From the NCBI GenBank assembly GCA_045598025.1, contig JAZLLH010000073.1:1-54402 (forward strand): a stretch of 54,402 bases of DNA. Reading direction: 5' to 3'. This document shows, in pieces, positions 7,317 through 15,538 of this stretch. Each line of letters starts with the position of its first letter. Within the stretch, counting starts at the first letter, position 1. The position numbers were made by a program, and so were the translations under genes. Source of the stretch: UBA1195 sp045598025 (GTDB taxonomy: Bacteria > Bacteroidota > Bacteroidia > Bacteroidales > WCHB1-69). The notes under the pieces were generated by a model. The model saw nothing but the letters and a program-made list of their open reading frames with translations. It did not search any database and was not told where the DNA came from.

Positions 7317-7793
7317 ATGGAATTCAAAGATTATTATGCGATTCTGGAAATTGATAGGTACGCGTCTTTTGAAGAAATAAAGGCAGCCTATCGTTCTCTT
7401 TCAAAACAATGGCATCCTGACTTAAATCCAGGAAGGAATGTAACACAGAAAATGCAGGACATCAATGAGGCATATGCCATATTGAAAATTCTGGAAAAGA
7501 AGGTTAGATATGATTTAGAATATGATAATTATTATCGTACAGAATGGCATAGTCAGGAAGCGCAGCAAGAAAATCAAAGTAAAACAGAGTATAATGTTCA
7601 TGATGAGAATTTGAAACAAGACATCTTCGCTGCTCGACAATACGCAGAAAATATTGTTGCAGATTTTTTCAATAATCTGAAAGATACTTCGAAAGTGGCA
7701 GTAAAAGGAGCATGGGAAGAATCAAAAGGGTACTTGATTTGTGCCATCATCATGTCTGTAGTTGGGACAATATTATTGTTGTGTTTACGATAA
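7317..7793 (+). CDS. Membrane-anchored J-domain protein
   Basis: A 158-aa protein with an N-terminal J domain (about 4-67): DYYAILEIDRYASFEEIKAAYR, the HPD tripeptide at 33-35 (QWHPDLNPG) and the helix IV-like INEAYAILKILEKKVRYD. The middle is a charged linker, and the C-terminus (about 138-157) is one transmembrane helix ending LLLCLR. J domains stimulate the ATPase of DnaK. Tail-anchoring would recruit the chaperone to a membrane site. It lacks the Gly/Phe-rich, zinc-finger and substrate-binding parts of DnaJ, so it is a type III J protein with a dedicated partner. The clustered small membrane proteins and the lipoprotein are the natural candidates. Confidence 0.85.
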   Translation: MEFKDYYAILEIDRYASFEEIKAAYRSLSKQWHPDLNPGRNVTQKMQDINEAYAILKILEKKVRYDLEYDNYYRTEWHSQEAQQENQSKTEYNVHDENLKQDIFAARQYAENIVADFFNNLKDTSKVAVKGAWEESKGYLICAIIMSVVGTILLLCLR

Positions 7794-7886
7794 TCAATGA
7801 TAAAACATTTCTTATTATTTAAAGTTGATTCCATGATTTTATTCATTTTTGTAAATGAAAGAGTCATGATGTAAAAGAAAACCAAT

Positions 7887-9005
7887 ATGCTTACAGATCA
7901 TACCAGATATTCCTTTCAGGAGGAAAAGGATACCATATTTTACGTCGGAGGCTCCGGGTATCCCGGGATAGAGCAGTTTTTTTTCCGTTTCCGCAAGGAG
8001 TTGGGAGAGTATTTCCAGCGGATAGGCTACCGTTTTTTCTATCTTCCCGATGAAACGGAAGACAGGGCGCTGTGGGAAGAGCGTCTGAAATACCTTCATC
8101 CGGAGTACGGGGCGGAAGCCGTGAAAGCCATGATGGAGCAATTGCAGCCAGAGCGTTTTTACCGGAAGTGCCGGGACTATTACCGGAACCGGACCGACGG
8201 TGATTATCCGCTGCTGGTTCAAGGCGCGCCCTGGTTCGGACCGGAGTGGGAAAGCGGCCGGCCGGCCGCCGGCGGAGACAAGGGAATCCACTTGCTCGAG
8301 TGCCGCCATGCCGACGAGCAGCTGTTCCGCGACATCGAGGATTTTGTCCGTTCCCTTGTCAAGGAAAACGGGTCTCCGGGCATCACGGAACCCATGATCG
8401 GGTCGGGGCCGGTCACCCATTACAGAATCTCCCTGAATACGGAGGACGAAAGCGGGGAAGAAGCATTCGCCGACAATGAATTTTCTACCGAAGTGCTGAA
8501 AATATCGGAGGAAATATCCGGCCGCATCGAGGAACTCAAGCGCATGGGGGTGAACGAGCGGAGCATACTGCACCTGATCGGCATGGATAAGAAAGTGCCG
8601 CTCAGCCATCTGCAAATCACCGGCGATTACCGGATTTTCCTCACCGATTACAACAACGTGGAAATCAAGCTGAGTTTCCTGCCGAAAACGGTTTTCTTCT
8701 TTTTTCTCCGCCATCCGGAGGGGTTGATTTTCAAGGATTTGTCAGATCATCGAAAGGAACTGCTCATGATTTACCGCAAGATTTCCAACCGGGAGGATCC
8801 CGACGGCATGGAAAACAGCATCGACGACCTGGTCGATTCGACCAAGAATTCAATCAATGAAAAATGCAGCCGCATCCGGGAAGCATTCGTGAAAGCGTTT
8901 GACGAAGAGGTGGCGGAAAACTACATCGTCACGGGCAAAGCCCGGACTCCCAAGGGCATCACGTTGCCCCGCACGCTGATCGTTGACGATGCCGGAATAC
9001 TGTAG
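7887..9005 (+). CDS. Conserved hypothetical protein
   Basis: A 372-aa protein, clearly coding, and much more GC-rich than the islet before it. The N-terminal half is acidic and aromatic-rich. The C-terminal part (from about residue 235) runs through LTDYNNVEIKLSFLPKTV and FFLRHPEGLIFKDLSDHRKE to DSTKNSINEKCSRIREAF, a pattern I associate with Bacteroidota proteins of unknown function. No catalytic motif, signal peptide or membrane helix is evident, so it is probably cytoplasmic. The weak start context leaves the first codons uncertain. It stands alone, closed by a strong hairpin terminator at 9027-9060. A 16-bp perfect GC palindrome (8254-8269) falls within the coding region. Confidence 0.7.
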   Translation: MLTDHTRYSFQEEKDTIFYVGGSGYPGIEQFFFRFRKELGEYFQRIGYRFFYLPDETEDRALWEERLKYLHPEYGAEAVKAMMEQLQPERFYRKCRDYYRNRTDGDYPLLVQGAPWFGPEWESGRPAAGGDKGIHLLECRHADEQLFRDIEDFVRSLVKENGSPGITEPMIGSGPVTHYRISLNTEDESGEEAFADNEFSTEVLKISEEISGRIEELKRMGVNERSILHLIGMDKKVPLSHLQITGDYRIFLTDYNNVEIKLSFLPKTVFFFFLRHPEGLIFKDLSDHRKELLMIYRKISNREDPDGMENSIDDLVDSTKNSINEKCSRIREAFVKAFDEEVAENYIVTGKARTPKGITLPRTLIVDDAGIL

Positions 9006-9026
9006 GCCGGCAATCAATCATCGGGT

Positions 9027-9060
9027 AGAGAGTGCACGTCCGCGTGCGCTTTCTTTTTTT
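9027..9060 (+). terminator. Rho-independent terminator after the 7887-9005 gene
   Basis: A 12-bp stem (9027-9038 with 9043-9054, two G-T wobbles) around a TCCG loop is followed by a run of T. Confidence 0.75.
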
Positions 9061-9125
9061 GCCTGCGCATATTTTCCTTGTGAAATTTTTTCCCGTCAAG
9101 TCGGAATCCGTATCCGGATTTCTTG

Positions 9126-9133
9126 TAAATTTG
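9126..9133 (+). promoter_or_regulatory. Bacteroidota -7 element for gcvP
   Basis: TAAATTTG lies 38 bases upstream of the gcvP ATG, after the upstream terminator, so it is the likely gcvP promoter. No glycine riboswitch fold was seen in the short leader. Confidence 0.5.
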
Positions 9134-9170
9134 CCATTCCAAATAAAAAAAACATTAAAACATTAACATA

Positions 9171-12023
9171 ATGAAAATGAGTGATTTTACGTCTCGTCAG
9201 GTAGGACCGAGACCTGCGGATGTCGAAAAAATGCTGAAGGTTATCGGTGTTTCTTCGATGGACGAACTGATTGAAAAAACCATTCCTGCAGCAATCCGTC
9301 TGCCCAAACCGATGGATCTGTCGGAAGGAATGAGCGAACAGGAGTTTCTGGACTGCATGCACAAACTGGCAGCAAAGAACAGACTCTACAAGAGCTACAT
9401 CGGTATGGGTTACTACAATACCGTAGTTCCTTCTGTCATCCAGCGCAACGTATTTGAAAATGCCGGATGGTATACCGCCTATACGCCGTATCAGACGGAA
9501 ATTTCCCAGGGACGTCTGGAAGCCCTGATGACTTTCCAGACCATGGTAGCTGACATGACAGGCATGCCGCTGGCCAACGCCTCCCTGCTGGATGAAGCCA
9601 CCGCAGGCGGCGAATGCATGATTATGTTCTACAATTCCCGTAGCCGCCAGGCGGTGAAAGACAATGTCTGCAAAATTTTCGTGGACAAGAATGTGTTCCC
9701 GCAGACGGTTGATGTAATCCGCACCAATGCTGCTCCGAGACACATCGAAGTCGTTTTGGGAGATGCCGCTACCGTAGAATTGGACAACACCTATTTCGGC
9801 GCCATCGTACAATATCCCGATCAGTTCGGTGATGTGCACGATTATACGGAATTCATCGCCAAGGCACACGAAAAAGGTCTTTTCGTCGGCGTCGCTTCCG
9901 ACCTGATGGCTTTAGCCCTGCTGAAATCTCCGGGTGAAATGGGTGCCGACTGCGTATTCGGTTCCGCCCAGCGTTTCGGTACACCTATGGGATTCGGTGG
10001 TCCGCACGCCGGATTCTTCGCCATTACCGATGCTTTCAAACGTGCTTTCCCCGGACGTATCATCGGCTGGACCATCGACGCCAAGGGCAACAAGGCCCTG
10101 CGTATGGCTTTGGGAATGCGTGAACAGCACATCAAGCGCGAACGCGCTACATCCAATATCTGTACTTCTCAGGCACTCGTCGCCATCATGAGCGGTTTCT
10201 ATGCCGCATGGCACGGACCGGAAGGCATACGTGAGATTGCCAACGGCATCCACAAGAAAGCCAAAAAGCTGGCCAAGGAAATGGTACAATACGGATACAA
10301 ACAGCACAACGAATTCTTCTTCGATACTTTGGCTGTACAGTGTCCCGTCAAGACCGACGTGGTCCGCAAAGTGGCATTGGAACACCACATTAATTTCCGT
10401 TACATTTGTGACGAATGCATCGGTATCAGCATTGATGAAACCACTTCCCGCGAGGACATTGCCGAAATCCTGAACGTACTGGCCATAGCTGCCGGAAAAA
10501 CTTTCGTTCCTTTTGAATGTGAATGCCACTGCTGCTGCCATCACGAAGACGAAACCATTCCTGCCGGTTTACAGCGTACGAGCGCTTACCTGCAGCATCC
10601 CATTTTCAACAGCTATCATTCCGAAACGGAAATGATGCGCTACATGAAGAAACTGGAAGTGAAGGATCTGTCTCTGAACCGCGCCATGATTCCGCTGGGC
10701 AGCTGCACCATGAAACTGAATGCCGCCGCCGAAATGATGCCGCTGAGCTGGGCCGAATTCGGTGCCATGCATCCGTTCGTACCGGAAGACCAGGCTGAAG
10801 GTTATCTGGAAATGATTTACGATATCGAAAATATCCTTTGCGAAGTGACCGGATTTGCCGGTATTTCCCTGCAGCCCAATGCGGGTTCCGCCGGAGAATA
10901 CAGCGGCCTGACCGTCATCCGCAACTACCATCTGGCCCAGGGACATGCGGACCGCAACGTCTGTCTGATTCCCGCTTCTGCACACGGTACCAATCCCGCA
11001 TCAGCTGCCAAGGCCGGTATGAACATTGTCGTGGTCAACTGCGCTGCCAACGGTGACGTGGATGTGGCCGATCTGAAAGCCAAGGCCGAAGCCAACAAAG
11101 AGCATCTGTCCTGCCTGATGATTACCTATCCTTCCACACACGGTATTTTCGAAGAAGCCATTCTGGACATCATCCGTATCGTCCATGAAAACGGCGGTCT
11201 CGTCTATATGGACGGTGCCAACATGAATGCCCAGGTCGGTCTGACTTCTCCGGGCTTCATGGGAGCTGATGTCTGCCATCTGAATCTCCACAAAACCTTC
11301 GGTATGCCTCACGGCGGCGGCGGTCCCGGAGTAGGACCCATCGGAGTTTCCGCAAAGCTGGTTGACTTCCTGCCGAAACATTCCCAGGTAAAAGTCGGAG
11401 GAGAAAAAGGAAATGCCATGAGTGCCGCTCCTTACGGAAGCGCCATGTTGCTGCCGATTACCTACGGTTACCTGAAGATGCTGGGTGGCGAAGGACTGAC
11501 GGATGCTACACGCTATGCCATTCTGAATGCCAACTATATTCGCGCCCGCTTGTCCAAGTATTACAAGATTCTCTACACGGGAACCCAAGGCATGTGCGGT
11601 CACGAAATGATTGTTGATTTCAGTGAATTCAGTCTGAAAGTATCGGTGGGGGACATTGCCAAACGTTTGATGGACTATGGTTTCCACGCTCCTACGGTAG
11701 CCTTCCCGGTGCACAACACGCTGATGGTCGAACCGACCGAAAGCGAGCCGCTGAGCGAAATCGACCGTCTGTGCGATGCTTTCATCGCCATCCGTCAGGA
11801 AATCCAGGATGTGATGGACGGAAAATACGATGAAAAGAACAATCCTATTTTCAACGCTCCGCACACCATGCAGGTGGTTTGTGCCGATGAATGGAACCTG
11901 CCGTATACCCGTCAGACGGCCGCTTTCCCGCAGCCTCACGATGACAAATACTGGCCGACCATCAGCAAAATCGATGATGCTTACGGTGACCGCAATCTGC
12001 AAGCCGTATGGCCCAATGAATAA
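9171..12023 (+). CDS. gcvP: Glycine dehydrogenase (decarboxylating), P protein
   Basis: A 950-aa PLP enzyme of the glycine cleavage system. It decarboxylates glycine and passes the aminomethyl group to the lipoyl arm of GcvH. Both halves of the tandem fold are fused in one chain: the N-terminal half opens DFTSRQVGPRPADVEKML, and the C-terminal half carries the PLP lysine, K708, in NLHKTFGMPHGGGGPG. The SCTMKLNAAAEMMPLSW and SAHGTNPASA motifs are intact. The length is normal for single-chain GcvP. A second in-frame ATG two codons later (9177) is an alternative start. The H, T and L genes are not in the window, so the system is dispersed here. It stands alone between its own promoter and terminator. 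Confidence 0.98.
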   Translation: MKMSDFTSRQVGPRPADVEKMLKVIGVSSMDELIEKTIPAAIRLPKPMDLSEGMSEQEFLDCMHKLAAKNRLYKSYIGMGYYNTVVPSVIQRNVFENAGWYTAYTPYQTEISQGRLEALMTFQTMVADMTGMPLANASLLDEATAGGECMIMFYNSRSRQAVKDNVCKIFVDKNVFPQTVDVIRTNAAPRHIEVVLGDAATVELDNTYFGAIVQYPDQFGDVHDYTEFIAKAHEKGLFVGVASDLMALALLKSPGEMGADCVFGSAQRFGTPMGFGGPHAGFFAITDAFKRAFPGRIIGWTIDAKGNKALRMALGMREQHIKRERATSNICTSQALVAIMSGFYAAWHGPEGIREIANGIHKKAKKLAKEMVQYGYKQHNEFFFDTLAVQCPVKTDVVRKVALEHHINFRYICDECIGISIDETTSREDIAEILNVLAIAAGKTFVPFECECHCCCHHEDETIPAGLQRTSAYLQHPIFNSYHSETEMMRYMKKLEVKDLSLNRAMIPLGSCTMKLNAAAEMMPLSWAEFGAMHPFVPEDQAEGYLEMIYDIENILCEVTGFAGISLQPNAGSAGEYSGLTVIRNYHLAQGHADRNVCLIPASAHGTNPASAAKAGMNIVVVNCAANGDVDVADLKAKAEANKEHLSCLMITYPSTHGIFEEAILDIIRIVHENGGLVYMDGANMNAQVGLTSPGFMGADVCHLNLHKTFGMPHGGGGPGVGPIGVSAKLVDFLPKHSQVKVGGEKGNAMSAAPYGSAMLLPITYGYLKMLGGEGLTDATRYAILNANYIRARLSKYYKILYTGTQGMCGHEMIVDFSEFSLKVSVGDIAKRLMDYGFHAPTVAFPVHNTLMVEPTESEPLSEIDRLCDAFIAIRQEIQDVMDGKYDEKNNPIFNAPHTMQVVCADEWNLPYTRQTAAFPQPHDDKYWPTISKIDDAYGDRNLQAVWPNE

Positions 12024-12043
12024 TCGGTCTATACCGCATAATG

Positions 12044-12073
12044 AAAAGGGAGTGCACGCACTCCCTTTTTTTT
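12044..12073 (+). terminator. Rho-independent terminator after gcvP
   Basis: AAAAGGGAGTG pairs with CACTCCCTTTT-like sequence: an 11-bp stem (12044-12054 with 12059-12069) around CACG, with T8 overall. It lies between the converging gcvP and birA and could act on both strands. Confidence 0.85.
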
Positions 12074-12097
12074 CAATTTAAATAGGAGGGGAGGAAC

Positions 12098-12856
12098 TCA
12101 AAGCGCTCCGAGGTATTTTATTTCATTCAGTTCGAAAGTTCTCAGATGCCCGTTTACTTCCATCTGCAGCATGCCTTTGCTGTCTGCTCCCGCAATGCAT
12201 CCTTCCAACACTTTTCCGCTGTCCACAAGCAGGAAACGGGCCGGTACATGACGCAGATACATTCTTTGCAGATATGCTTCGTGCGTTTGTTCCGCACTTT
12301 GATTGCGACGTTCCATCAGTCGGTTCCGGATTTGTTCTGCACATTCTTCCACCGGCCATTCCCTTCCTGATTCCAGACGGATGGAAGTGGGATTAGGCAG
12401 TTCTTCCGGAAATGCGGTCTGATTGACGTTCAATCCGATTCCGATGATGCTTCTGTGAACTTTTTCATGGGATATGTGATGTTCAATCAATATGCCGGCC
12501 GCTTTTTTGTCATGAAGGTAGATGTCATTGGGCCATTTGATATGACAATCCGTCAAACCGACATTTTGTCGCAGAAAATCCGACACAGCCAACGAAATCC
12601 ATTCCGTTATTCGGAATTGTTCCGTATAGGTTAGATTAGGATACAGTAAAATGCTCATTAATAAATTTTTACTATTTTCACTATGCCAATGGTTCTGCTG
12701 ACGTCCCCGTCCTGCCTGCTGATAATCCGCCCAGAGCAGGAATCCGTCTGTCAGGCATTCCCCGTCTTTGGCATGGTTTTTCATTTGAAAGAACTGTTCC
12801 AATTGGGTATTTGTGGAGGCGGTCTGTTGCAGATGAATCGCGTTTTCCATGAACAT
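12098..12856 (-). CDS. birA: Biotin--[acetyl-CoA-carboxylase] ligase
   Basis: A 252-aa enzyme that activates biotin to biotinyl-AMP and attaches it to biotin carboxyl carrier proteins. The biotin-binding loop AGRGRQQNHW is at 48-57, and the conserved core KWPNDIYL (107-114) and KKAAGILIE (117-125) follow, with IIGIGLNVNQ. There is no N-terminal winged-helix domain, so this is the monofunctional (class I) form and not a repressor. The C-terminal SH3-like cap is present. Start is ATG 12856 or the ATG two codons on (12850). A -7 element lies about 25 bases upstream, back to back with the rsfS promoter. Its targets are probably the acetyl-CoA and propionyl/methylmalonyl carboxylases. Confidence 0.95.
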   Translation of the reverse strand: MFMENAIHLQQTASTNTQLEQFFQMKNHAKDGECLTDGFLLWADYQQAGRGRQQNHWHSENSKNLLMSILLYPNLTYTEQFRITEWISLAVSDFLRQNVGLTDCHIKWPNDIYLHDKKAAGILIEHHISHEKVHRSIIGIGLNVNQTAFPEELPNPTSIRLESGREWPVEECAEQIRNRLMERRNQSAEQTHEAYLQRMYLRHVPARFLLVDSGKVLEGCIAGADSKGMLQMEVNGHLRTFELNEIKYLGAL

Positions 12857-12878
12857 TCAGAATTTTTTTTGGACTTTG

Positions 12879-12886
12879 CAAAAGTA
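12879..12886 (-). promoter_or_regulatory. Bacteroidota -7 element for birA
   Basis: Minus-strand TACTTTTG followed by CA, 23 bases upstream of the birA ATG. It diverges from the rsfS element 27 bases away. Confidence 0.6.
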
Positions 12887-12912
12887 CCACGAAAACGTAT
12901 TGAAAGAAATCG

Positions 12913-12920
12913 TATTTTTG
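12913..12920 (+). promoter_or_regulatory. Bacteroidota -7 element for rsfS-ftsH
   Basis: TATTTTTG followed by TA, 16 bases upstream of the rsfS ATG, implying a very short leader. Confidence 0.5.
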
Positions 12921-12935
12921 TAAAAAAATTATTAT

Positions 12936-13349
12936 ATGCCGAGAAGTTCTAAAAAAACTGAAAAACAAAGAGTTGAATTTCACGATACGGAAACATTGAA
13001 AGCTGTCATCATCGATGCGCTTCAGGAAATCAAGGGAAAGGATATCCTTGAAATCCGTTTTGACGCATGTTCCGAGCAGCCTTTGTTCGATGCTTTCGTC
13101 CTTTGTTCTGCCACCTCTTCCATACACGCGGAAGCTTTGTGCGAGAACGTGCAGCGCCGTGTGCATGAAAAGTTGCATCAGGAGCCTTCCCATTTTGAAG
13201 GCAAGGACCAGGCGCAATGGATTCTGATGGACTATTTTGATATTGTAGTCCACATTTTTTTGGAAGACCGGCGCAGATTTTATGATATTGAAGGCTTGTG
13301 GAATGACACCACCAGTATTTTGCACGATACAGCCAATGAAAATAAGTAA
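12936..13349 (+). CDS. rsfS: Ribosome silencing factor RsfS
   Basis: A 137-aa protein of the RsfS/Iojap/YbeB family. RsfS binds ribosomal protein L14 (uL14) on the large subunit and blocks subunit joining when nutrients are short. The family core is recognisable: ALQEIKGKDILEIRFD, FDAFVLCSATSSIHAEAL, then WILMDYFDIVVHIFLEDRRRFYDIEGLW. The N-terminus adds a short basic extension (MPRSSKKTEKQR). It is 23 bases upstream of ftsH, a conserved neighbourhood in Bacteroidota that couples ribosome control with membrane proteolysis in one transcript. Confidence 0.95.
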   Translation: MPRSSKKTEKQRVEFHDTETLKAVIIDALQEIKGKDILEIRFDACSEQPLFDAFVLCSATSSIHAEALCENVQRRVHEKLHQEPSHFEGKDQAQWILMDYFDIVVHIFLEDRRRFYDIEGLWNDTTSILHDTANENK

Positions 13350-13372
13350 GCAAGTAGAAAGATTAAACGAAT

Positions 13373-15514
13373 ATGTCCGATACCCCCAAACACAAACGTC
13401 CTCAACCTGCTCGCAGGCCATCCGCCGGTTCCGGTCGTCCCGGTTCATCCAAAAAGAAAGGCGGTTTTAATTTTTACTGGTTTTATGCCATTTTGATTTT
13501 GGGCATCTGCATCATAGGCTTTTACGGTATGGATCCCGCTCCCAAGTCTGTGGACAATGTCCGTCTGGAGAAAATGATTCTTCAGCATGATATTCAGAAA
13601 ATCGTCATTGTCAAGCAGAAGGAGCAGGCCCGCATTTTTTTGGATTCTACGGCCAAGCAGCGCGATCCTGATTACGAAAAAATATTCGAGAGCAATGGGA
13701 AAGGTCCCCATTATTATATTGAAATCGGTGATTTGGCCAATTTTGAACGCAACATCAAGGAAATGGAGATGATGGCTTTCCAGAAGGATACTGTCGGCAT
13801 GAGTCCCGATGATAAAGTTCTGTCGGAGCAGAATGCCCATCGTATCATCGTCACTTCGGACAATACCCGCAGTTGGGGACCCATGCTGTTTTGGATTTTG
13901 CCGACGCTGCTGATCTTTGTCTTTTTCTTCATGTCGTTCCGCAGCATCGGAAGAGGTGGCGGCGGTGGCGGACAGCTTTTCAATATCGGAAAGTCCAAAG
14001 CCCAGTTGTATGACAAGGAGAACCAGCCTTCCGTCACTTTCCGGGATGTGGCCGGTCTGGAAGGTGCAAAAGAGGAAGTGATTGAAATAGTGGATTTCCT
14101 GAAAAATCCGAAAAAATATACTGCTTTGGGCGGAAAAATTCCGAAAGGAGCTTTGCTCGTCGGTCCTCCGGGAACAGGAAAAACTCTGTTGGCCAGAGCG
14201 GTAGCCGGAGAAGCGAAGGTGCCTTTCTTCTCTCTTTCCGGTTCCGATTTTGTGGAGATGTTCGTAGGCGTGGGCGCTTCCCGAGTCCGGGATTTGTTCA
14301 AGACCGCCAAGGAAAAAGCTCCCTGCATTGTATTCATTGATGAAATCGATGCCATCGGCAGGGCTAGGGGACGCAATGCCATTTCCGGGGCCAATGATGA
14401 AAGAGAGAATACCTTGAACCAGTTGCTGACGGAAATGGATGGCTTTTCGACCAATGCCGGTGTAATCATCCTGGCAGCCACCAACAGGGCTGACATTCTG
14501 GACAGAGCCTTGCTGCGTGCCGGCCGTTTTGACCGACAGATTCATGTGGAATTGCCGGATGTGGAGGAAAGAAAGGATATTTTCAAGGTGCACATACGGC
14601 CGTTGAAACTGGCTGCGGATGTGGATATTGATTCTTTTGCCAAGCAAACTCCCGGATTTTCCGGAGCTGATATCGCGAATGTGTGCAACGAAGCTGCGTT
14701 GATTGCTGCCCGCAACAACAAGAAGGAAATCGGCAAGGAAGATTTCTTGGCCGCCATTGACCGCATCATCGGTGGGCTGGAACGCCGCAGCAAAATCATT
14801 TCTCCGGAAGAAAAAAAGGTGATTGCCTATCATGAAGCCGGTCATGCCATTGTGACCTGGATGTTGAGGTATGCCTCTCCCTTGGTGAAAGTGACCATTG
14901 TTCCTCGGGGAAAATCCCTGGGTGCCGCATGGTACATGCCGGAAGAACGTCAGATTGTGAATTCCGACCAGATGATGGATGAAATTTCCGGATTGCTGGG
15001 CGGAAGGGCTGCCGAAGACGTCATGTTCGGAAAAGTTTCTACCGGGGCATTGAATGACCTGGAAAGGGTGACCAAACAGGCCTATGCCATGGTGAAATAT
15101 TATGGTCTGAACGAAAAAATAGGGAATTTGAGCTATTTCGATTCCACCGGCCAAAGCGAATACGCCTTCACCAATCCTTATGGTGAAAAAACGGCCGAAT
15201 GCATTGATGAAGAAGTCCGCAGATTGGTGGAAGATGCCTATTGCCGTTCCAAAGACATCCTGAATTCCCATAAGGAACAGCTGGTTAGCCTGGCCGAGCA
15301 GCTTCTGGAACACGAGGTTATTTTCAGTGAGGATGTGGAACGCATTTGCGGGCCGCGTCCGTTTTCCACGCCTGCTCTGGAAAATGCAAAGGAAACGGCT
15401 TCTGCCCTGAAAGCTTCGGAATGCAAATCAGAAGAAGTGAAGGAGAATTCCGGAGATCCTGCCGAAACATCCGAATCAGAAACTGAGGCAAGCGAAGCCG
15501 GCCAAACCGTATAA
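13373..15514 (+). CDS. ftsH: ATP-dependent zinc metalloprotease FtsH
   Basis: A 713-aa inner membrane AAA+ protease that degrades misfolded and regulatory membrane proteins. In order: a basic, proline-rich cytoplasmic N-tail; TM1 (about 35-52); a periplasmic domain; TM2 (near 170-190, with LFWILPTLLIFVFFFM); a glycine-rich linker; the AAA+ module with Walker A GPPGTGKT (264-271) and Walker B IVFIDEID; the SRH with ATNRADILDRALLRAGRFD; and the zinc site HEAGH (487-491). The C-terminal tail is long, acidic and Ser/Glu-rich (ETSESETEASEAGQTV). The start codon is an ATG at 13373. It follows rsfS closely and ends in a hairpin shared with converging holB. Confidence 0.98.
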   Translation: MSDTPKHKRPQPARRPSAGSGRPGSSKKKGGFNFYWFYAILILGICIIGFYGMDPAPKSVDNVRLEKMILQHDIQKIVIVKQKEQARIFLDSTAKQRDPDYEKIFESNGKGPHYYIEIGDLANFERNIKEMEMMAFQKDTVGMSPDDKVLSEQNAHRIIVTSDNTRSWGPMLFWILPTLLIFVFFFMSFRSIGRGGGGGGQLFNIGKSKAQLYDKENQPSVTFRDVAGLEGAKEEVIEIVDFLKNPKKYTALGGKIPKGALLVGPPGTGKTLLARAVAGEAKVPFFSLSGSDFVEMFVGVGASRVRDLFKTAKEKAPCIVFIDEIDAIGRARGRNAISGANDERENTLNQLLTEMDGFSTNAGVIILAATNRADILDRALLRAGRFDRQIHVELPDVEERKDIFKVHIRPLKLAADVDIDSFAKQTPGFSGADIANVCNEAALIAARNNKKEIGKEDFLAAIDRIIGGLERRSKIISPEEKKVIAYHEAGHAIVTWMLRYASPLVKVTIVPRGKSLGAAWYMPEERQIVNSDQMMDEISGLLGGRAAEDVMFGKVSTGALNDLERVTKQAYAMVKYYGLNEKIGNLSYFDSTGQSEYAFTNPYGEKTAECIDEEVRRLVEDAYCRSKDILNSHKEQLVSLAEQLLEHEVIFSEDVERICGPRPFSTPALENAKETASALKASECKSEEVKENSGDPAETSESETEASEAGQTV

Positions 15515-15538
15515 GAAGGCGTTTCAGGCTTTCTTTTT
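15514..15538 (+). terminator. Terminator between converging ftsH and holB
   Basis: AGAAGGC (15514-15520) pairs with GCTTTCT (15528-15534, one G-T wobble) and is followed by TTTT. It overlaps the ends of both genes. Confidence 0.5.

Noticed and set aside
9006..9170. Glycine riboswitch before gcvP
   Set aside because: The gap holds a terminator and a -7 element; no tandem aptamer core is visible.
13445..15313. Long minus-strand open frame (622 codons) opposite ftsH
   Set aside because: It runs antisense to a perfectly conserved ftsH, has low-complexity composition and no motif. Similar antisense frames lie opposite gcvP, eno, parC and the GH3 gene and reflect codon use.
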